64,000 nucleotides of DNA. Source: Flavobacterium sp. SM15 (GTDB lineage: Bacteria > Bacteroidota > Bacteroidia > Flavobacteriales > Flavobacteriaceae). Both the position numbers and the translations under genes were made by a program. The notes below the pieces were generated by a model that was given only the letters and a program-made list of their open reading frames with translations, was not told where the DNA came from and ran no database searches. Numbering within the stretch: the first letter of the stretch is position 1; each line of letters opens with the position of its first letter. Where the stretch lies: the NCBI RefSeq assembly GCF_022012335.1, contig NZ_JAKLTO010000004.1:248001-312000 (forward strand), read 5' to 3'. Shown here one piece after another: positions 62,016-64,000 of the stretch.

Positions 62016-62077
62016 GACTTTTGAAAGAAATATCTAAAGTATTTTGCGATAAACTTTTTAAGATTTTTTAAAGGAAA

Positions 62078-62440
62078 TTAACCTAGCTGACTCATTTGGT
62101 AACCACGGAATAATTTACCGTCTTTCACTTCCCAAATTGTTACAAAATGTGCTAAAACTTCTTCTTCCGAAGGATTTTCAATCGGAGTTACATAGTAAGT
62201 GTAGCGAACCGTTACTGTATTATTTTCTTCTAGGATATGCGTAAAATCGATGCGCGAGGAGGTATAGGAACGTTTCATTTCGTTCGCTAACTCAACTAAA
62301 TCGTTTTTTGTCATTTTTAAGAATCCTTTGGAACTGTGCCAATCAAATTCCATTTCGTCGTGAAGGAAACGTTTTATCACTTCGTTGTTACGCAACGCAT
62401 CCGAATGATAAAACTCAGTAACCAGCTCTTTAGCCATCAT
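62078..62440 (-). CDS. NTF2-like protein
   Basis: A 120-residue protein with the NTF2-like cone fold. Starting at 62440 or the adjacent Met at 62437, it opens [35 protein letters not shown] and ends [22 protein letters not shown] longer frame up to 62551 is not supported because it lies within the LpxD-like gene. Its start overlaps that gene's stop by about 10 bases, so it is translationally coupled. Function unknown; the LpxD-like, EF-P and TCA neighbours give no hint. Confidence 0.82.
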   Translation of the reverse strand: MMAKELVTEFYHSDALRNNEVIKRFLHDEMEFDWHSSKGFLKMTKNDLVELANEMKRSYTSSRIDFTHILEENNTVTVRYTYYVTPIENPSEEEVLAHFVTIWEVKDGKLFRGYQMSQLG

Positions 62441-63371
62441 TTTTGTTAAGTTTATTAAGGATTTCTGGAATCTTTTTAACGTTAGCAAGTTGCTTAAGTT
62501 TTTCGCGAGATTCTTCAATTGGAGTACCAAAATAGGTTTTGCCACCTTCAACAGATTTAGTTACTCCGGTTTGGCCAAGAATAATCGCTTTTTCACCAAT
62601 GGTAATTCCACTTGTGGTTCCTACTTGTCCCCAAAGTGTTACTTCGTCTTCAATGACAACGCAGCCAGCAATTCCGGTTTGTGAAGCGATTAAACATTTT
62701 TTACCGATAACCGTATCGTGACCAACATGCACCTGATTGTCAATTTTGGTGCCCTCACCTATTGTTGTATCTCCGGTAACTCCTTTATCTATAGTACAAA
62801 GAGCGCCGATTCCCACATTATTTTCGATAACAACACGTCCGCCGGAAATCAATTGATCAAATCCTTCAGGTCTCTTTTTATAATAGAAAGCATCTGCTCC
62901 TAAAATAGAACCTGAATGAATAATGACATTATCTCCGATTATTGAATTGTCATAAATGGAAACATTGGAATGAATCAGGCAATCTTTACCAATAACCACG
63001 TTGTTACCGATAAAACAATTCGGCTGAATAACGGTTCCTTCTCCAATTACCGCTGATTCTGAAATAGAAACATTTGACGCTGTAAAAGGTTTGAAATGCT
63101 TAGTAAGTTTATTGAAATCGCGAAATGGATCATCGGAAATTAATAAAGCTTTACCCTCAGGGCAATCTACTTTCTTGTTAATCAAAACTATAGTTGCCGC
63201 CGACTGTAAAGCCTTATCATAATATTTTGGATGATCCACAAAAACGATATCGCCTCTTTCCACCACGTGAATTTCATTCATCCCGTGAACCGGAAAACGC
63301 TCATCGCCCACATACTCACACTGAATAATGTTGGCAATTTCTTTAAGAGTATGTGTTTTTGTAAACTTCAA
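62430..63371 (-). CDS. lpxD: LpxD-like UDP-3-O-acylglucosamine N-acyltransferase
   Basis: A 313-residue left-handed beta-helix acyltransferase. Hexapeptide repeats run from about residue 100 to 270 ([33 protein letters not shown] and so on), with the LpxD-type elements [14 protein letters not shown], the likely catalytic region [13 protein letters not shown] (His) and [19 protein letters not shown]. It is a little shorter than typical LpxD (about 340). It may be the second, diverged LpxD copy common in flavobacteria rather than the main lipid A enzyme. It overlaps the NTF2-like gene start and is 17 bases from efp. Confidence 0.82.
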   Translation of the reverse strand: MKFTKTHTLKEIANIIQCEYVGDERFPVHGMNEIHVVERGDIVFVDHPKYYDKALQSAATIVLINKKVDCPEGKALLISDDPFRDFNKLTKHFKPFTASNVSISESAVIGEGTVIQPNCFIGNNVVIGKDCLIHSNVSIYDNSIIGDNVIIHSGSILGADAFYYKKRPEGFDQLISGGRVVIENNVGIGALCTIDKGVTGDTTIGEGTKIDNQVHVGHDTVIGKKCLIASQTGIAGCVVIEDEVTLWGQVGTTSGITIGEKAIILGQTGVTKSVEGGKTYFGTPIEESREKLKQLANVKKIPEILNKLNKNDG

Positions 63372-63388
63372 ATTGTATTCTTTTGTAA

Positions 63389-63955
63389 TTATTCTTTAAC
63401 ACGCTCCATATAAGAACCTGTAGCTGTATCAATTTTGATTTTGTCACCTTCATTGATGAACAAAGGCACGTTAATTTGAGCTCCAGTTTCTACAGTTGCA
63501 GGTTTAGTAGCATTTGTTGCAGTATTACCTTTAACACCCGGCTCAGCGTAAGTTACTTCTAAAATTACTGATGCTGGCATATCAACAGATAAAGGCGCTT
63601 CTGTTTCAGCATTGATCTGAACCATTACGTTTGTACCTTCTTTTAATAAATCCGGTGCATCCAAAATATCTTTGTTTAACGAAATTTGTTCAAACGTTTC
63701 GTTATTCATGAAATGAAAATCACTTCCTTCAGCATATAAATACTGGAAAGTATGCGTTTCAACACGAACCACGTCGATTTTATGACCTGACGAGAAAGTA
63801 TTATCCAACACTTTTCCGTTTGTTAAACTTTTAAGTTTTGTTCTAACGAAAGCTGGTCCTTTACCCGGTTTAACGTGTAAAAATTCAATGATTTTGTAAA
63901 TATCGTGGTTAAATTTAATGCACAATCCGTTTCTGATATCTGCTGTAGTTGCCAT
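63389..63955 (-). CDS. efp: Elongation factor P
   Basis: A 188-residue translation factor that rescues ribosomes stalled at polyproline. It has the KOW-like N-terminal domain ([46 protein letters not shown]). The modified-lysine loop reads KPGKGPAF, with Lys about residue 32, as in lysine-type EF-P proteins. Two OB-like domains follow, ending in the typical [28 protein letters not shown]. Length is normal. It leads the group efp, lpxD-like and the NTF2-like gene; upstream sequence is cut by the window edge. Confidence 0.96.
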   Translation of the reverse strand: MATTADIRNGLCIKFNHDIYKIIEFLHVKPGKGPAFVRTKLKSLTNGKVLDNTFSSGHKIDVVRVETHTFQYLYAEGSDFHFMNNETFEQISLNKDILDAPDLLKEGTNVMVQINAETEAPLSVDMPASVILEVTYAEPGVKGNTATNATKPATVETGAQINVPLFINEGDKIKIDTATGSYMERVKE

Positions 63956-64000
63956 TTATGTATTTGTTATTTAATTTATTATTTGTTTTTTAATTAAAAT

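Noticed and set aside
62441..62551. Longer N-terminus for the NTF2-like protein
   Set aside because: It lies within the LpxD-like gene in another frame and has no NTF2 similarity.

Overview
The window is one contiguous piece of a Bacteroidota chromosome, most likely from a Flavobacteriaceae member close to Flavobacterium. The DNA is AT-rich and densely coding. Shine-Dalgarno sequences are mostly weak. Many genes are preceded by the Bacteroidota promoter element TAnnTTTG. The genes also fit this lineage: DUF5723- and DUF6056-type proteins, a flavobacterial SRP RNA, a TlpA/DUF4369-type lipoprotein, and an efp-lpxD-like-NTF2-sucD-fabG stretch. I saw no rRNA, tRNA, CRISPR array, insertion sequence or prophage. 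No gene-free stretch exceeds 300 bases. The two longest, 24158-24425 and 41702-41970, are each about 270 bases and are described.

Layout: 1-11.6 kb holds housekeeping and envelope genes (comM, a zinc metallopeptidase, a DUF5723 porin-like protein, a pseudouridine synthase coupled to panB, serine deaminase, a beta-propeller protein, a DUF6056 membrane protein). 11.8-22.2 kb holds dnaK, a secreted protein behind a structured leader, a HopJ-family protein, glutaminyl cyclotransferase, SRP RNA, dipeptide epimerase, an SDR, transaldolase, a TlpA-like lipoprotein without its redox cysteines, and a YbiT-type ABC-F ATPase. 22.3-24.95 kb is a small accessory patch: an OLD-family ATPase/TOPRIM nuclease divergent from an Xre-type regulator, with a repeated dyad operator between them. 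25-30.6 kb holds lysozyme, OsmC, isochorismatase-family and two pirin genes.

30.7-41.7 kb is the most interesting part: an eleven-gene, tightly packed minus-strand catabolic operon. It encodes a flavin reductase, an SRPBCC protein, a fused aryl-CoA monooxygenase/old-yellow-enzyme reductase, an aryl-CoA ligase, a 4HBT-type thioesterase, a nitrilase-superfamily enzyme, a gentisate-1,2-dioxygenase-like cupin, a secreted aspartyl protease, an FAH-family hydrolase, a methyltransferase and a maleate isomerase. Together they spell a route from an ortho-substituted benzoate (anthranilate or salicylate) through CoA-activated 5-hydroxylation, CoA release and gentisate-type ring cleavage to pyruvate and maleate, then fumarate. 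The nitrilase-family gene suggests a nitrogen-retaining version, anthranilate to maleamylpyruvate to maleamate to maleate. That version is inferred, not shown.

42-64 kb holds acetyl-CoA synthetase facing a DnaQ-like exonuclease and a cNMP/CBS/DUF294 protein, then transporters, a YbdG-type mechanosensitive channel, a thioesterase and a Nudix hydrolase. A two-component system follows, divergent from an LTA-synthase-like phosphotransferase, with a perfect CTTAAG-N5-CTTAAG box between them. The end of the window has a VWA membrane protein, fabG, sucD, an NTF2-like gene, an LpxD-like acyltransferase and efp.
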